A stretch of DNA of 64,000 bases from Psychroflexus maritimus (GTDB lineage Bacteria > Bacteroidota > Bacteroidia > Flavobacteriales > Flavobacteriaceae): the NCBI RefSeq assembly GCF_011089875.1, contig NZ_JAANAS010000001.1:186001-250000 (forward strand), given 5' to 3'. The position numbers and the translations under genes were made by a program. Below the pieces are notes generated by a model. The model made no database searches. It had not been told where the DNA came from and was given only the letters and a program-made list of their open reading frames with translations. Below, piece after piece: positions 11,527 through 20,870 of the stretch. The first letter of the stretch is position 1; every line of letters starts with the position of its first letter.

Positions 11527-12852
11527 TTATTTTAGTTTTAATGAAATGATGGCATTCTTAGGTTTTAAGCTGATTAATGGTGTTATTTCAATATCTTCAA
11601 AATGAGGTATTAATTCAAATTTTTTAAACATAAAATGAAAGATTAAAGTCATTTCATACATTGCAAAATTATTTCCAATACATTTTCTTGGTCCCGCCCC
11701 AAATGGGAAAAATTGTTTTGAGAAATTTTTAGCTTGACTGAAGCGTTCTGGTTTGAATTTCAGTGGGTCTTCCCATAAGTTTTCTTTTCTATGCATAGCA
11801 TAAAGTGAAAACAAAAATGTTGTATCTGAAGGAAAATCGAAACCATTATAGGAAAAACTTTCATTGTTAACACGATCTATAAAATACACCGGAGGATATA
11901 AACGCATTGATTCGTTGATTGTGTTTGATAAATATTCACTTGAACCAACTATATTCATTAAATAATCGCCTTCTTTGGCTGAAATTTTATTTATTTCAGC
12001 AGTTATAGCAGCATAAACATCTTGATTTTGAGCCACCAACTGAGTAGTAAAAGTAAGTGCATTAGAAGTAGTTTCATGACCCGCAATAAACAGAATTAAA
12101 ATTTCATCTAAAAGTTGGTTCTCAGTCATCACCGAACCATCTTCATAAGTTGACTGTAACAACAAATCTAACAAGTCTTTATTTTGAGTGGGTTGTTTTT
12201 TTCGTTGAGCAATAATGTCAAGGATTAAATGGCGGGCATCATTGGTAAGTTGAATTTTATCTTTTAGTTCACCGCTTAAACTAAACCACCATCTTTTATA
12301 AGGTTGTCTTAATTCTTTAACAAGCATAAGTTGAGCTTCCTCTGTGATCAACTGAAGTCGTGCAATCTCACTATCAGAAATAGCGTCTCCAAATAAAGAT
12401 TTGGCAACTACCTTAAAAGCTAAAGTGCTAAAAAATGGAAAACTATCAAATTCTTGATTCTTAGGAAGATTCTCAATTTCTTTTTCAATGGTTTGCCGCA
12501 TAAGTTGAAGCAGAGAGAAAATATTTTTTTTATAGAACGTAGGTTGAAGTAACTTTCGTTGTTTTTTCCAATCATCCCCTTCATTAGTAAGTAATCCTTT
12601 GCCCACATATTTCACTAAGTCTTTAGTTTGAATAGCTGACTTTCTGAAGTTTTTTTGATCTTGTTGAAGGGCGTGTAAAGCCAACTCAGGATTCCTGCAA
12701 AACAATACAGATTTTCCTAATCCTAAGTTTAATTGAAATAAGTCACCATGTTTATCAAAATTAGATTTATGAAAAGGCAAAGGGTTTTTTAAAATTTGAG
12801 TAGAATTTCTTAAAAACTGAAAGACTGAAACTTCTGGTATTTTTTTTTGCAT
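11527..12852 (-). CDS. Cytochrome P450
   Basis: A haem-thiolate monooxygenase of 441 residues without a signal peptide or membrane anchor. All P450 hallmarks are visible: I-helix oxygen-binding motif [12 protein letters not shown] near residue 255, the K-helix ExxR in NESMRLYPP, and the haem loop [13 protein letters not shown] with the ligand Cys near residue 391. The general look is closer to fatty-acid-oxidising P450s (CYP102/CYP4-like ExxR-RLYPP region) than to bacterial camphor-type enzymes, but the substrate cannot be read from sequence. It sits between ruvB (2-bp gap) and queG (1-bp gap), an apparent operon of unrelated functions. No ferredoxin or reductase partner is adjacent, so electrons must come from elsewhere. 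Confidence 0.93.
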   Translation of the reverse strand: MQKKIPEVSVFQFLRNSTQILKNPLPFHKSNFDKHGDLFQLNLGLGKSVLFCRNPELALHALQQDQKNFRKSAIQTKDLVKYVGKGLLTNEGDDWKKQRKLLQPTFYKKNIFSLLQLMRQTIEKEIENLPKNQEFDSFPFFSTLAFKVVAKSLFGDAISDSEIARLQLITEEAQLMLVKELRQPYKRWWFSLSGELKDKIQLTNDARHLILDIIAQRKKQPTQNKDLLDLLLQSTYEDGSVMTENQLLDEILILFIAGHETTSNALTFTTQLVAQNQDVYAAITAEINKISAKEGDYLMNIVGSSEYLSNTINESMRLYPPVYFIDRVNNESFSYNGFDFPSDTTFLFSLYAMHRKENLWEDPLKFKPERFSQAKNFSKQFFPFGAGPRKCIGNNFAMYEMTLIFHFMFKKFELIPHFEDIEITPLISLKPKNAIISLKLK

Positions 12853-12854
12853 AA

Positions 12855-13880
12855 TTAAAATAATCCTCCTTGATTGGTACTAGGCTTAACAACACCTAAG
12901 TGTTTATAGGCCTCTTGAGTAGCTTCTCTACCTCGTGGAGTTCGCATTAAAAAGCCTTTTTGAATAAGAAAAGGCTCATAAACTTCTTCAATGGTTTCTG
13001 CATTTTCGCTTACTGCTGTAGCTAATGTTGAAATTCCTACGGGACCACCTTTGAATCGATCTATAATAGTGCGAAGAATTTTATTATCCATTTCGTCTAA
13101 TCCATGAGCATCAACACTTAATGCATTTAAAGAATACTTAGCTATTTTCATGTCTATTTTACCATTGCCTTTAATTTGAGCAAAGTCTCTTACTCTTCTT
13201 AAAAGCGAATTGGCTATTCTAGGAGTACCGCGACTTCTACCAGCGATTTCGATGGCTGCTTGTTGCTCTATAGGAACATTTAAAATTCCGGCGCTTCGCT
13301 GAATAATATGCGTTAGTAATTCTGTGGAATAATACTCTAAGCGACTAGAAATACCAAATCTTGCTCGCATAGGAGAGGTAAGTAATCCGGAACGAGTGGT
13401 AGCACCGATTAATGTGAAAGGATTTAAATTAATTTCAACGGTTCTAGCATTGGGACCACTTTCAATCATGATATCAATTTTGTAGTCTTCCATTGCTGAG
13501 TACAAATACTCCTCTACTACAGAGGACAATCGATGAATCTCATCAATAAATAGCACATCACGTTCTTCTAAATTAGTGAGCAAACCAGCTAAATCGCCAG
13601 GCTTATCAATCACAGGTCCTGAGGTTACTTTAATATTAACCTCTAGTTCATTGGCAAGAATGTGAGCTAGTGTAGTTTTACCAAGCCCTGGCGGGCCATG
13701 AAGCAAAGTATGGTCTAAGGCATCTCCCCTAAGATTTGAAGCTTTTACAAAAACCTGAAGATTTTCTAAAGCGTGTTGCTGACCAGCAAAATCATCAAAC
13801 GAAAGTGGCCTCAAAGCTTTATCTATTTCAAAATCTTCATTAGAGAAAGATTCACCAGTAGGGTCTAAATGTTCATTCAT
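12855..13880 (-). CDS. ruvB: Holliday junction branch migration ATPase RuvB
   Basis: RuvB is the AAA+ ring motor that pulls DNA through the RuvA-bound junction. The 341-residue protein has the Walker A motif [13 protein letters not shown] near residue 62, Walker [10 protein letters not shown], sensor segment [18 protein letters not shown], and the C-terminal winged helix with RTPRGREAT. Everything expected is present. It is the first gene of ruvB-P450-queG. A TATATTTG string (13892 to 13885) lies only 4 bp before the ATG; if it is a real -7 element the mRNA would be essentially leaderless, so I do not rely on it. Confidence 0.97.
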   Translation of the reverse strand: MNEHLDPTGESFSNEDFEIDKALRPLSFDDFAGQQHALENLQVFVKASNLRGDALDHTLLHGPPGLGKTTLAHILANELEVNIKVTSGPVIDKPGDLAGLLTNLEERDVLFIDEIHRLSSVVEEYLYSAMEDYKIDIMIESGPNARTVEINLNPFTLIGATTRSGLLTSPMRARFGISSRLEYYSTELLTHIIQRSAGILNVPIEQQAAIEIAGRSRGTPRIANSLLRRVRDFAQIKGNGKIDMKIAKYSLNALSVDAHGLDEMDNKILRTIIDRFKGGPVGISTLATAVSENAETIEEVYEPFLIQKGFLMRTPRGREATQEAYKHLGVVKPSTNQGGLF

Positions 13881-13940
13881 GATACAAATATAAGCATTAC
13901 AAAAGTAGAAAATTTGTGTTTGATAAAATGATATAAAAGA

Positions 13941-13974
13941 AAAAAAGCCTTTTGTTATCCAAAAGGCTTTTTTA
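13941..13974 (-). terminator. Rho-independent terminator of the act-cox operon
   Basis: A perfect inverted repeat AAAAAAGCCTTTT / AAAAGGCTTTTTT with a six-base loop (GTTATCC region) lies 18 bp beyond the cox1 stop. Read on the minus strand it is a GC-containing stem with A-rich 5' and T-rich 3' flanks, the classical form. It is symmetrical and could also stop transcription from the other side, but ruvB is oriented away. Confidence 0.9.
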
Positions 13975-13991
13975 AAATATTATTGCTTAAA

Positions 13992-15809
13992 CTAGTGATT
14001 TAATTCTTCTTCATTGTCATGTAAAGGAACATTTTGAGGAATAAAATCTTGACCAGGAATAACATAATCGGTTTCTTCTTTATTCATTTTGCTATAGTCA
14101 TAAGACCAACGATAAACCTTTGGTAATTCACCATACCAATTGCCATGAATATGCTCAACAGGTGCAGTCCATTCAAGCGTATTTGCTCTCCAAGGATTTT
14201 GAGAAGCTTTTTTGCCGTAGAATATGGAGTGAATAAAATTATAAATAAAGAACAACTGTGCAAATGCAGTTAAAAAGGCAAATAAGGTAATCAAGACATT
14301 CACATCTGCTAAGTCGTCAAAATAAGGAAAAGCAGTATTTGTATAGTAACGTCTAGGCAAACCAGCCATTCCAATAAAATGCATTGGGAAAAAGACGCCG
14401 TAAGCACCTACAGCAGTAATCCAGAAATGAACATAACCTAAGTTTTTGTTCATCATTCTTCCAAACATTTTCGGGAACCAATGATAAACTCCGGCAAATA
14501 GCCCATACAATGCAGATATACCCATTACTAAGTGGAAGTGGGCTACTACAAAGTAAGTATCATGAACATTAATGTCAAGTGTAGAATCACCTAAAATAAT
14601 TCCTGTTAAACCACCAGTGATAAAAGTAGAAACTAAACCAATGGAAAATAGCATACCAGGATTCATCTGTAAATTACCTTTCCAGAGGGTGGTAATATAA
14701 TTAAATGCTTTTACCGCCGAAGGAATGGCAATTAATAAAGTAGTAAATGTAAAAACAGAACCCAAGAATGGATTCATACCCGAAACAAACATGTGGTGTC
14801 CCCAAACTATTGTTGATAAAAAGGCGATAGCTAATATTGAAGCGACCATAGCTCTGTAACCAAAGATTGGTTTTCTTGCATTGGTAGCTATTACTTCAGA
14901 GGTAATACCAAGGGCTGGAAGTAAAACAATATAAACCTCAGGGTGACCTAAGAACCAAAACAAGTGCTCATAAAGAACTGGTGATCCACCTTGATGACTT
15001 AAAACTTCACCTTGAATATAAATATCACTTAAAAAAAATGAGGTGCCAAAACTTCTATCCATAATTAACAACAATGCTGCTGATAATAAAACAGGGAAAG
15101 ATACAGTACCGATAATTGCTGTTACAAAGAAAGCCCAAACCGTAAGAGGGAGTCTAGTCATAGACATTCCTTCAGTTCTAAGATTTAAAACTGTTACAAT
15201 GTAATTTAGAGAACCTAAGAGTGAGGAAGCAATAAAAATAGCCATTGATATAAGCCACAATGTCATTCCCATACCAGAGCCTGATATTGCTTCAGGTAAA
15301 GCACTTAAAGGAGGGTAAACGGTCCATCCTGCAGAGGCAGGTCCAGATTCAACAAATAATGAAGACAGCATGATTACTGAAGAAATGAAAAATAACCAGT
15401 AAGAAACCATATTCAAAAAGCCAGAAGCCATATCTCTTGCACCAATCTGAAGTGGAATTAGTAAATTACTAAACGTACCACTTAGGCCTGCAGTTAAAAC
15501 AAAAAAGACCATGATAGTACCATGAATAGTTACTAAGGCAAGATAAACCCCAGGATCCATAACTCCATCGCTTCCAAATCTACCAAGTAAAGCTTCAAAA
15601 ATCCAGAAAGATTTTTCAGGCCAAGCCAATTGGATTCTAAATAAGAGGGACATAGCAATTCCTATGAAACCCATAATCAAACCAGTAATTAAATACTGTT
15701 TTGCAATCATTTTATGATCTGTACTAAAGATGTACTTTTCAATAAAAGTTTGTTCGTGGTGATGATCATGTGAATGATCCTCTACATGTGCTTGAGATAC
15801 TGCAGACAT
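13992..15809 (-). CDS. ctaD: Cytochrome c oxidase subunit I (aa3 type, A-family haem-copper oxidase)
   Basis: The catalytic subunit of the terminal oxidase, holding haem a, haem a3 and CuB in a 12-helix membrane core. The 605 residues contain TIHGTIMVFF (haem a ligand His), the CuB/His-Tyr motif GHPEVYIVLLP whose Glu marks the A1 subfamily, VWGHHMFVSGMNP (CuB histidines), and VHDTYFVVAHFHLVMG (haem a and a3 ligands). The D-channel Asp is present in IGARDMASGF. A histidine-rich N-terminus (about residues 8-19) precedes the first helix. The gene ends the operon actA-F-cox2-cox1; the oxidase thus probably works with complex III of the same operon, as in the known flavobacterial ACIII-aa3 supercomplex. 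No cox3 gene is adjacent. Confidence 0.97.
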   Translation of the reverse strand: MSAVSQAHVEDHSHDHHHEQTFIEKYIFSTDHKMIAKQYLITGLIMGFIGIAMSLLFRIQLAWPEKSFWIFEALLGRFGSDGVMDPGVYLALVTIHGTIMVFFVLTAGLSGTFSNLLIPLQIGARDMASGFLNMVSYWLFFISSVIMLSSLFVESGPASAGWTVYPPLSALPEAISGSGMGMTLWLISMAIFIASSLLGSLNYIVTVLNLRTEGMSMTRLPLTVWAFFVTAIIGTVSFPVLLSAALLLIMDRSFGTSFFLSDIYIQGEVLSHQGGSPVLYEHLFWFLGHPEVYIVLLPALGITSEVIATNARKPIFGYRAMVASILAIAFLSTIVWGHHMFVSGMNPFLGSVFTFTTLLIAIPSAVKAFNYITTLWKGNLQMNPGMLFSIGLVSTFITGGLTGIILGDSTLDINVHDTYFVVAHFHLVMGISALYGLFAGVYHWFPKMFGRMMNKNLGYVHFWITAVGAYGVFFPMHFIGMAGLPRRYYTNTAFPYFDDLADVNVLITLFAFLTAFAQLFFIYNFIHSIFYGKKASQNPWRANTLEWTAPVEHIHGNWYGELPKVYRWSYDYSKMNKEETDYVIPGQDFIPQNVPLHDNEEELNH

Positions 15810-15827
15810 ATTTAATTAGTTTTCTTT

Positions 15828-16874
15828 TTAATTATTCATTAATTCGCCAAAAGTCTGTTGCTCAGAGAGCCATTCTTGGAATTCTTCTTCTTCTTCAACT
15901 ACTATTTTCATTTGCATATTGTAGTGAGAAACACCACATATTTTATTACAAAGAAGGTAGTATTCAAACTCATAGTTTTTTTCTTCATCATCCAAGTCTT
16001 CTCTTTCTTTGCGAATATCGTTAATAGTTGAAACTTTATCAACCATATAATCTGTATTTCGTATTTCTTTAGTAGTTGTTGTGGGTGTGAAACCAAATTC
16101 TGTTACCATACCAGGTACCACATTCATTTGTGCTCTAAAATGAGGAAAATAGGCAGAGTGTAAAACATCTTGCGATCTAAACTTAAACAAAACCGAACGA
16201 TTTACGGGTAAATGTAACTCGTTAACTATAACGTCATCAGCAGCATAAGGGTCGGATTCGTCAACACCGAGCTGATTAACACCTTCAATAAACCTTACAT
16301 TAGCTTTACCTAGCGTTTTATCTTCGCCAGAGTACCTAGCTCTCCAGTCAAATTGGTAAGCATAAATTTCAACTACTAATGTATCTTCTGTTTCTTCAGG
16401 ATTCATGATTTCAGACCAGCTAAATAATCCATAGATAATAAGTCCAGCTAGTACAACCACAGGAATAATAGTCCAGATAAATTCTAGTTTATCATTATCG
16501 GCATAAAAAAGGGCTTTTTGTCCTTTTTTTCCTCGATATTTATAGCTAAACCAATGCAGTAGGGCTTGCGTAAAAACTTGTACGACCATAATTATACCAA
16601 TAGATATAAACATCAAGCGGTCATAATCAGCACCATGCTCTGCAGCTGCTTCAGGTAAATAAAGTTTGCTGTAATTCCAGAAAGAATAAGCCATTAATAG
16701 GTAAAAGAATACCATAAAAGCAAGCATAATTTTCCCTTGTGTATTATTGTCTTTGTTGTCGGCTATTTGAGAATCATCTGCATCGGCAGGCTTCGACAAT
16801 TCTAAAATCTTAGAAATTTGCCAAAAAGTTACTCCTAAAAGTGCTACAACAATTATGATAAGAAAAACTGTCAT
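15828..16874 (-). CDS. ctaC: Cytochrome c oxidase subunit II with CuA site
   Basis: Subunit II accepts electrons from cytochrome c domains at its binuclear CuA centre and passes them to subunit I. The 348-residue protein has an N-terminal helix (residues 1-20), two further membrane segments near 50-66 and 130-150, and a C-terminal periplasmic cupredoxin domain. CuA ligands are all visible: His in DVLHSAYFPHF, and CNKICGVSHYNM providing two Cys, His and Met. The residue between the cysteines that is often Glu is Lys here; since it binds through its backbone, function should be kept. There is no fused cytochrome c domain, unlike caa3 subunit II. The gaps are 18 bp to cox1 and 21 bp to actF. Confidence 0.96.
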   Translation of the reverse strand: MTVFLIIIVVALLGVTFWQISKILELSKPADADDSQIADNKDNNTQGKIMLAFMVFFYLLMAYSFWNYSKLYLPEAAAEHGADYDRLMFISIGIIMVVQVFTQALLHWFSYKYRGKKGQKALFYADNDKLEFIWTIIPVVVLAGLIIYGLFSWSEIMNPEETEDTLVVEIYAYQFDWRARYSGEDKTLGKANVRFIEGVNQLGVDESDPYAADDVIVNELHLPVNRSVLFKFRSQDVLHSAYFPHFRAQMNVVPGMVTEFGFTPTTTTKEIRNTDYMVDKVSTINDIRKEREDLDDEEKNYEFEYYLLCNKICGVSHYNMQMKIVVEEEEEFQEWLSEQQTFGELMNN

Positions 16875-16895
16875 TTTATATAGTTCTATAAGTTA

Positions 16896-18173
16896 TTAAT
16901 AATGGAAATGTTTACTTTCTTTAAGTAATGGAAAATTCTTAGCTACTAATGGAGCTTTTGTAAGGGCGTTAAATATAACATATAAGAAAAGACCTCCTAT
17001 AAGTAATACGGAACCGATTTCAGCAGCACCGAACGACCAAGATTCTCCAACAGTTCCAGGCATAATCATCACGTAAAAATTAATGTAATGACCAACTAAA
17101 ATAATTACACCTGCCAAAGATACAATCCACGGAATTCTTTTAAACTCGGTATTGATTAAAATTAACATAGGTAAAAGAAAGTTCAAAAAGAAAGTTCCGA
17201 AAAATAAAAGTGGGTATTGTTCTATACGTTGCACATAGTACACTGCTTCTTCAGGAATATTAGCGTACCAAATCAACAAGAATTGCGAAAACCACAAGTA
17301 TTCCCAAAATATACTAATTCCAAACATAAATTTAGCTAAATCGTGGATATGACTATTATTAACTTGTTCTAAGTAACCTTTAGATTTTAAATAAAGAGTT
17401 ACTAAAGCAATAACTGTAATTCCTGAAACAAACATACTAGCAAATACAAACCATCCAAATAATGTACTGAACCAGTGCGTGTCTATACTCATAATAAAAT
17501 CCCAAGAAAGCATAGATTCAGTAACAATAAAGAACACTAAGAATCCAGCAGATAATTTAAAATTCTTCTTAAACAAAGCTGGGTCAAATCCTTCATCGAG
17601 TTTAATTGAGTTTTTTCTTAAACGGCTGTAAAAGAATGCCCATCCAACAATATAAATAGCAGCTCTAATCAAGAAGAAAGGTATATTTAAATAGCCGGTT
17701 TTATTGGCAATTATTTCGTCATGAGCTACTACATCAGCATCCATCCAAATAAAAAGATGGTTAAGATGCAAGGAGGATAAAACCAACAGCACGAAGACAA
17801 TAACACCACCTGGAAAAATATAGGCAGAAATTCCTTCCATAACCCTAAATAAAATTGGGGACCAACCTGCTTGTGCAGCGTTTTGAATAGCATAAAAAGC
17901 AAGAGCTCCAGCTGCTATTAGAAAAAAGAATAAAGCTGCAGTATAAATTGAAGCCCAAGGTTTATTCTGCAGTTGATGAAAAACATGCTCTGCATGTTCA
18001 TCATCATGAGCGTGAGCTTCATCAGCATGTCCGTGGGCATCACTTGAAGCTAATATTTCATGAACTTCTTCAACAGAGGAAGGCACATTTATAAATCCAT
18101 AGATTAATCCAATTGCACCTACTACCATAAGAATGATAGCTGTTAGCTTAAGATTTTTTGATATTGTATACAT
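16896..18173 (-). CDS. actF: Alternative complex III subunit ActF, integral membrane protein
   Basis: ActF is a multi-helix membrane subunit of alternative complex III, related to ActC/NrfD but without a quinone-site role firmly assigned. The 425 residues hold about ten hydrophobic segments, the first at residues 8-28. A periplasm-facing loop around residues 45-66 is strikingly rich in His, Asp and Glu (HGHADEAHAHDDEHAEH). The family motif region around WDFIMSIDTHWFSTLFGWFVFASMF near the middle is recognisable. Position between actE and cox2 is the standard order. The His-rich loop might bind metal ions, which is inference only. Confidence 0.92.
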   Translation of the reverse strand: MYTISKNLKLTAIILMVVGAIGLIYGFINVPSSVEEVHEILASSDAHGHADEAHAHDDEHAEHVFHQLQNKPWASIYTAALFFFLIAAGALAFYAIQNAAQAGWSPILFRVMEGISAYIFPGGVIVFVLLVLSSLHLNHLFIWMDADVVAHDEIIANKTGYLNIPFFLIRAAIYIVGWAFFYSRLRKNSIKLDEGFDPALFKKNFKLSAGFLVFFIVTESMLSWDFIMSIDTHWFSTLFGWFVFASMFVSGITVIALVTLYLKSKGYLEQVNNSHIHDLAKFMFGISIFWEYLWFSQFLLIWYANIPEEAVYYVQRIEQYPLLFFGTFFLNFLLPMLILINTEFKRIPWIVSLAGVIILVGHYINFYVMIMPGTVGESWSFGAAEIGSVLLIGGLFLYVIFNALTKAPLVAKNFPLLKESKHFHY

Positions 18174-18198
18174 AGTTACAAATTGTCTTTATAATTAG

Positions 18199-18804
18199 TT
18201 ATCTTACTACAGGATTTTCAACATCCTCCACAAATTCTTTTTGTTCTTTATCTTCTAAAAGATCCTTAAGGGTCATCACATAATGAGTAAGCTGCCATAA
18301 CTCTTCATTGCTCATTTGAGAAGCATAAGATCCCATGGTATTGATGCCATGATACATTACGTGATAAACACTTCCTTCGGTAATTGCCCTACCAACATCA
18401 TCATAGCTAGGAACACCTAAAATCTTCTCCCGTTCAACAAGGTAGCCTTTACCATTGCCTTTATCACCATGACAAGTGGCACAATAAATAGCATACATTT
18501 CCTCCCCCTTATTGTAATTTTCTTCAGTATAAGGTAGCGGATTTTTGAGTTCTGCTTTAGCTAAGTCGTAGCCCTCAGCAGAATCTTCATAATCATAAGG
18601 CAACCAGCCTCTTGAAATAGATTCAGCAACAGGCTCTAAGGCTTGCTGACCATCTTGAAAGATACTATACTCACCATAAGTTTCATAAGAAATTGGTTCA
18701 TACATATCAGGAAAATATTGAAAGTTAGGCTTACTTTTATCGAAACAGGAAGTCAGGATAAAACTAAACATCAATACATATATTAAACTACTATAGCGCT
18801 TCAT
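18199..18804 (-). CDS. actE: Alternative complex III subunit ActE, monohaem cytochrome c lipoprotein
   Basis: A 201-residue lipoprotein: the signal peptide ends in FILTSC, with the lipidated Cys at residue 20. One haem-binding motif CATCH, followed by GDKGNGKG, lies near residue 110, and a Met ligand is likely in the segment HGINTMGSYASQM. ActE is known to be the mobile-like electron exit of alternative complex III towards the oxidase. Spacing to actD (9 bp) and actF (25 bp) shows cotranscription. Confidence 0.93.
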   Translation of the reverse strand: MKRYSSLIYVLMFSFILTSCFDKSKPNFQYFPDMYEPISYETYGEYSIFQDGQQALEPVAESISRGWLPYDYEDSAEGYDLAKAELKNPLPYTEENYNKGEEMYAIYCATCHGDKGNGKGYLVEREKILGVPSYDDVGRAITEGSVYHVMYHGINTMGSYASQMSNEELWQLTHYVMTLKDLLEDKEQKEFVEDVENPVVR

Positions 18805-18813
18805 ATTTATTCG

Positions 18814-19335
18814 TTATTTTTTTAAATCAATTTCTACCGCACCAGTGGTATTTAAAAACTCTGCTACTTCTTGTATATCATTATTACCAACGCTAACTTG
18901 CATTAAAAAATGATCATCTGTAGTTCTAGGATCAGGGTTTTCGGCTTTTTTGAAAGGCCATAATTTACTTCTCATATAAAAAGTAATAACCATCAAGTGA
19001 GCAGCAAAAAACACAGTCATTTCGAAAGCAGTAGGTATAAATGAGGGTAAATTTTCAATTAAGCTAAAACTTGGTTTACCTCCAATATTTTGTGGCCAAT
19101 CAATAATCATTATATAATTCATCATTGTTAAGGCAACAGAAATACCTACCAAACCGTAAAGGAATGAGGTTATGGCTAAGCGAGTGTGCTTAACTTTAAG
19201 TAATTTATCTAATCCATGAACAGGAAAAGGGCAAAATACTTCTTCAATGCGATAGTTTTTGGACTGCACTTTTTTTACAGCTTCCATCAAAATATCGTCA
19301 TCTTTATAGAATACATTTAAAACTTTAGATGCCAT
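18814..19335 (-). CDS. actD: Alternative complex III subunit ActD (DUF3341)
   Basis: ActD is a small two-helix membrane subunit of alternative complex III with no cofactor. The 173-residue protein has a cytoplasmic N-terminal domain with the characteristic YRIEEVFCPFPVHGLD, then helices around residues 57-75 and 101-120, and a soluble tail. Its exact role in the complex is not established; it lacks redox motifs here as elsewhere. It begins 2 bp after the actC stop. Confidence 0.93.
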   Translation of the reverse strand: MASKVLNVFYKDDDILMEAVKKVQSKNYRIEEVFCPFPVHGLDKLLKVKHTRLAITSFLYGLVGISVALTMMNYIMIIDWPQNIGGKPSFSLIENLPSFIPTAFEMTVFFAAHLMVITFYMRSKLWPFKKAENPDPRTTDDHFLMQVSVGNNDIQEVAEFLNTTGAVEIDLKK

Positions 19336-19337
19336 AA

Positions 19338-20837
19338 TTATTCGCTTTTAGAGTTTGCATCAGAAGAATCGTTCTTCGAATTTGCTTCTGCTATTAATTT
19401 TTTAAAATCAGGAAGTGTTTTTGGTTCAGGCATTTCATACAAATTAGCATCATCACCTTTTTCCTCTCTAATTTTCTTGTATTTTTCACCTGAAGATTTC
19501 ATTATCGATTTAACCTCTGCTTGAGCAATTACCGGGAACGTTCTTGCATAAAGTAAAAATAAAACAAAGAAAAATCCAATCGTTCCGATGTAAATTCCTA
19601 TATCAACAAAGGTTGGTGAGAACATAGTCCAAGCAGACGGCATGTAATCACGGTGTAGAGAAGTTACAATAATAACAAATCGTTCAAACCACATCCCTAT
19701 ATTTACAACTATCGAAATAAAGAAAGAGAACATGATACTTCTTCTTAATTTTGGAAACCACATAAATTGTGGAGAAAAAACATTACACGTCATCATAGCC
19801 CAATAAGCCCACCAATAAGGCCCTGTTGCTCTATTTAAGAAGGCATATTGCTCGTATTCAACTCCTGAGTACCATGCCATGAATAATTCGGTAATATAGG
19901 CCACCCCTACAATTGAACCTGTAATCATGATGACAATATTCATTAACTCTATATGCTGAACAGTAATATAATCTTCAAGACTAACAACTTTACGCATAAT
20001 AATAAGAAGCGTATTTACCATAGCAAAACCAGAAAAAATTGCCCCAGCTACGAAGTAAGGTGGGAAAATAGTGGTATGCCATCCTGGAATTACCGAAGTA
20101 GCAAAGTCAAAAGATACAATAGTATGTACAGAAAGTACAAGTGGTGTAGCTAATCCAGCTAATACCAAAGAAACTTCTTCAAAACGTTGCCAGTCTTTAA
20201 CTCTACCACTCCATCCAAAGGAAAGAATACCGTAAATATGTTTTTGAAATGGCTTTACTGCACGATCTCTTAGCATAGCAAAGTCAGGAAGAAGTCCTGT
20301 CCACCAAAATACTAATGAAACCGACAAATAAGTTGAAATAGCAAATACATCCCATAAAAGCGGTGAATTAAAATTAACCCACAAAGACCCATATTGATTG
20401 GGAATTGGAAGTACCCAATAAGCTAGCCATGGGCGCCCCATGTGAATAATTGGAAAGAGACCTGCTTGCACAACAGAGAATATAGTCATTGCCTCTGCAG
20501 AACGGTTAATGGCCATTCTCCATTTTTGTCTAAAGAGGAGAAGTACAGCAGAAATAAGTGTACCAGCGTGACCGATACCTACCCACCAAACAAAGTTGGT
20601 AATATCCCAGGCCCAGCCAATGGTTTTATTTAGACCCCAAGTTCCAATTCCAGTAGATACCGTATAAACTATACACCCTAATCCCCATAAAAAGGCAATT
20701 AAAGCAATTGAAAATACTATCCACCATGATTTATTAGCCTTACCTTCTACAGGACGCGCAATTTCCACGGTAATATCGTGGTAGGACTTATCTCCTGTAA
20801 CTAAAGGCTTTCTAATAGGTGCTTCGTAATGAGACAT
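19338..20837 (-). CDS. actC: Alternative complex III subunit ActC, NrfD/PsrC-type quinol-oxidising membrane protein
   Basis: ActC is the membrane subunit thought to bind menaquinol and hand electrons to the iron-sulphur subunit ActB. The 499 residues include about ten membrane helices and the NrfD-like signature around FVWWVGIGHAGTLISAVLLL near residue 87, with the conserved His at the quinone site. The N-terminal tail KPLVTGDKSYHDITVEIARP and the charged C-terminus (EKGDDANLYEMPEPK) are cytoplasmic. Length is normal for the family. It lies 33 bp after actB and 2 bp before actD. Confidence 0.95.
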   Translation of the reverse strand: MSHYEAPIRKPLVTGDKSYHDITVEIARPVEGKANKSWWIVFSIALIAFLWGLGCIVYTVSTGIGTWGLNKTIGWAWDITNFVWWVGIGHAGTLISAVLLLFRQKWRMAINRSAEAMTIFSVVQAGLFPIIHMGRPWLAYWVLPIPNQYGSLWVNFNSPLLWDVFAISTYLSVSLVFWWTGLLPDFAMLRDRAVKPFQKHIYGILSFGWSGRVKDWQRFEEVSLVLAGLATPLVLSVHTIVSFDFATSVIPGWHTTIFPPYFVAGAIFSGFAMVNTLLIIMRKVVSLEDYITVQHIELMNIVIMITGSIVGVAYITELFMAWYSGVEYEQYAFLNRATGPYWWAYWAMMTCNVFSPQFMWFPKLRRSIMFSFFISIVVNIGMWFERFVIIVTSLHRDYMPSAWTMFSPTFVDIGIYIGTIGFFFVLFLLYARTFPVIAQAEVKSIMKSSGEKYKKIREEKGDDANLYEMPEPKTLPDFKKLIAEANSKNDSSDANSKSE

Positions 20838-20870
20838 AATTTACTATTATAAGTTATTCTAATTAATTAA

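Noticed and set aside
13885-13892. TATATTTG as ruvB promoter
   Set aside because: It ends only 4 bp before the ATG and has no -33 partner at usual spacing; the motif is frequent by chance in AT-rich DNA.
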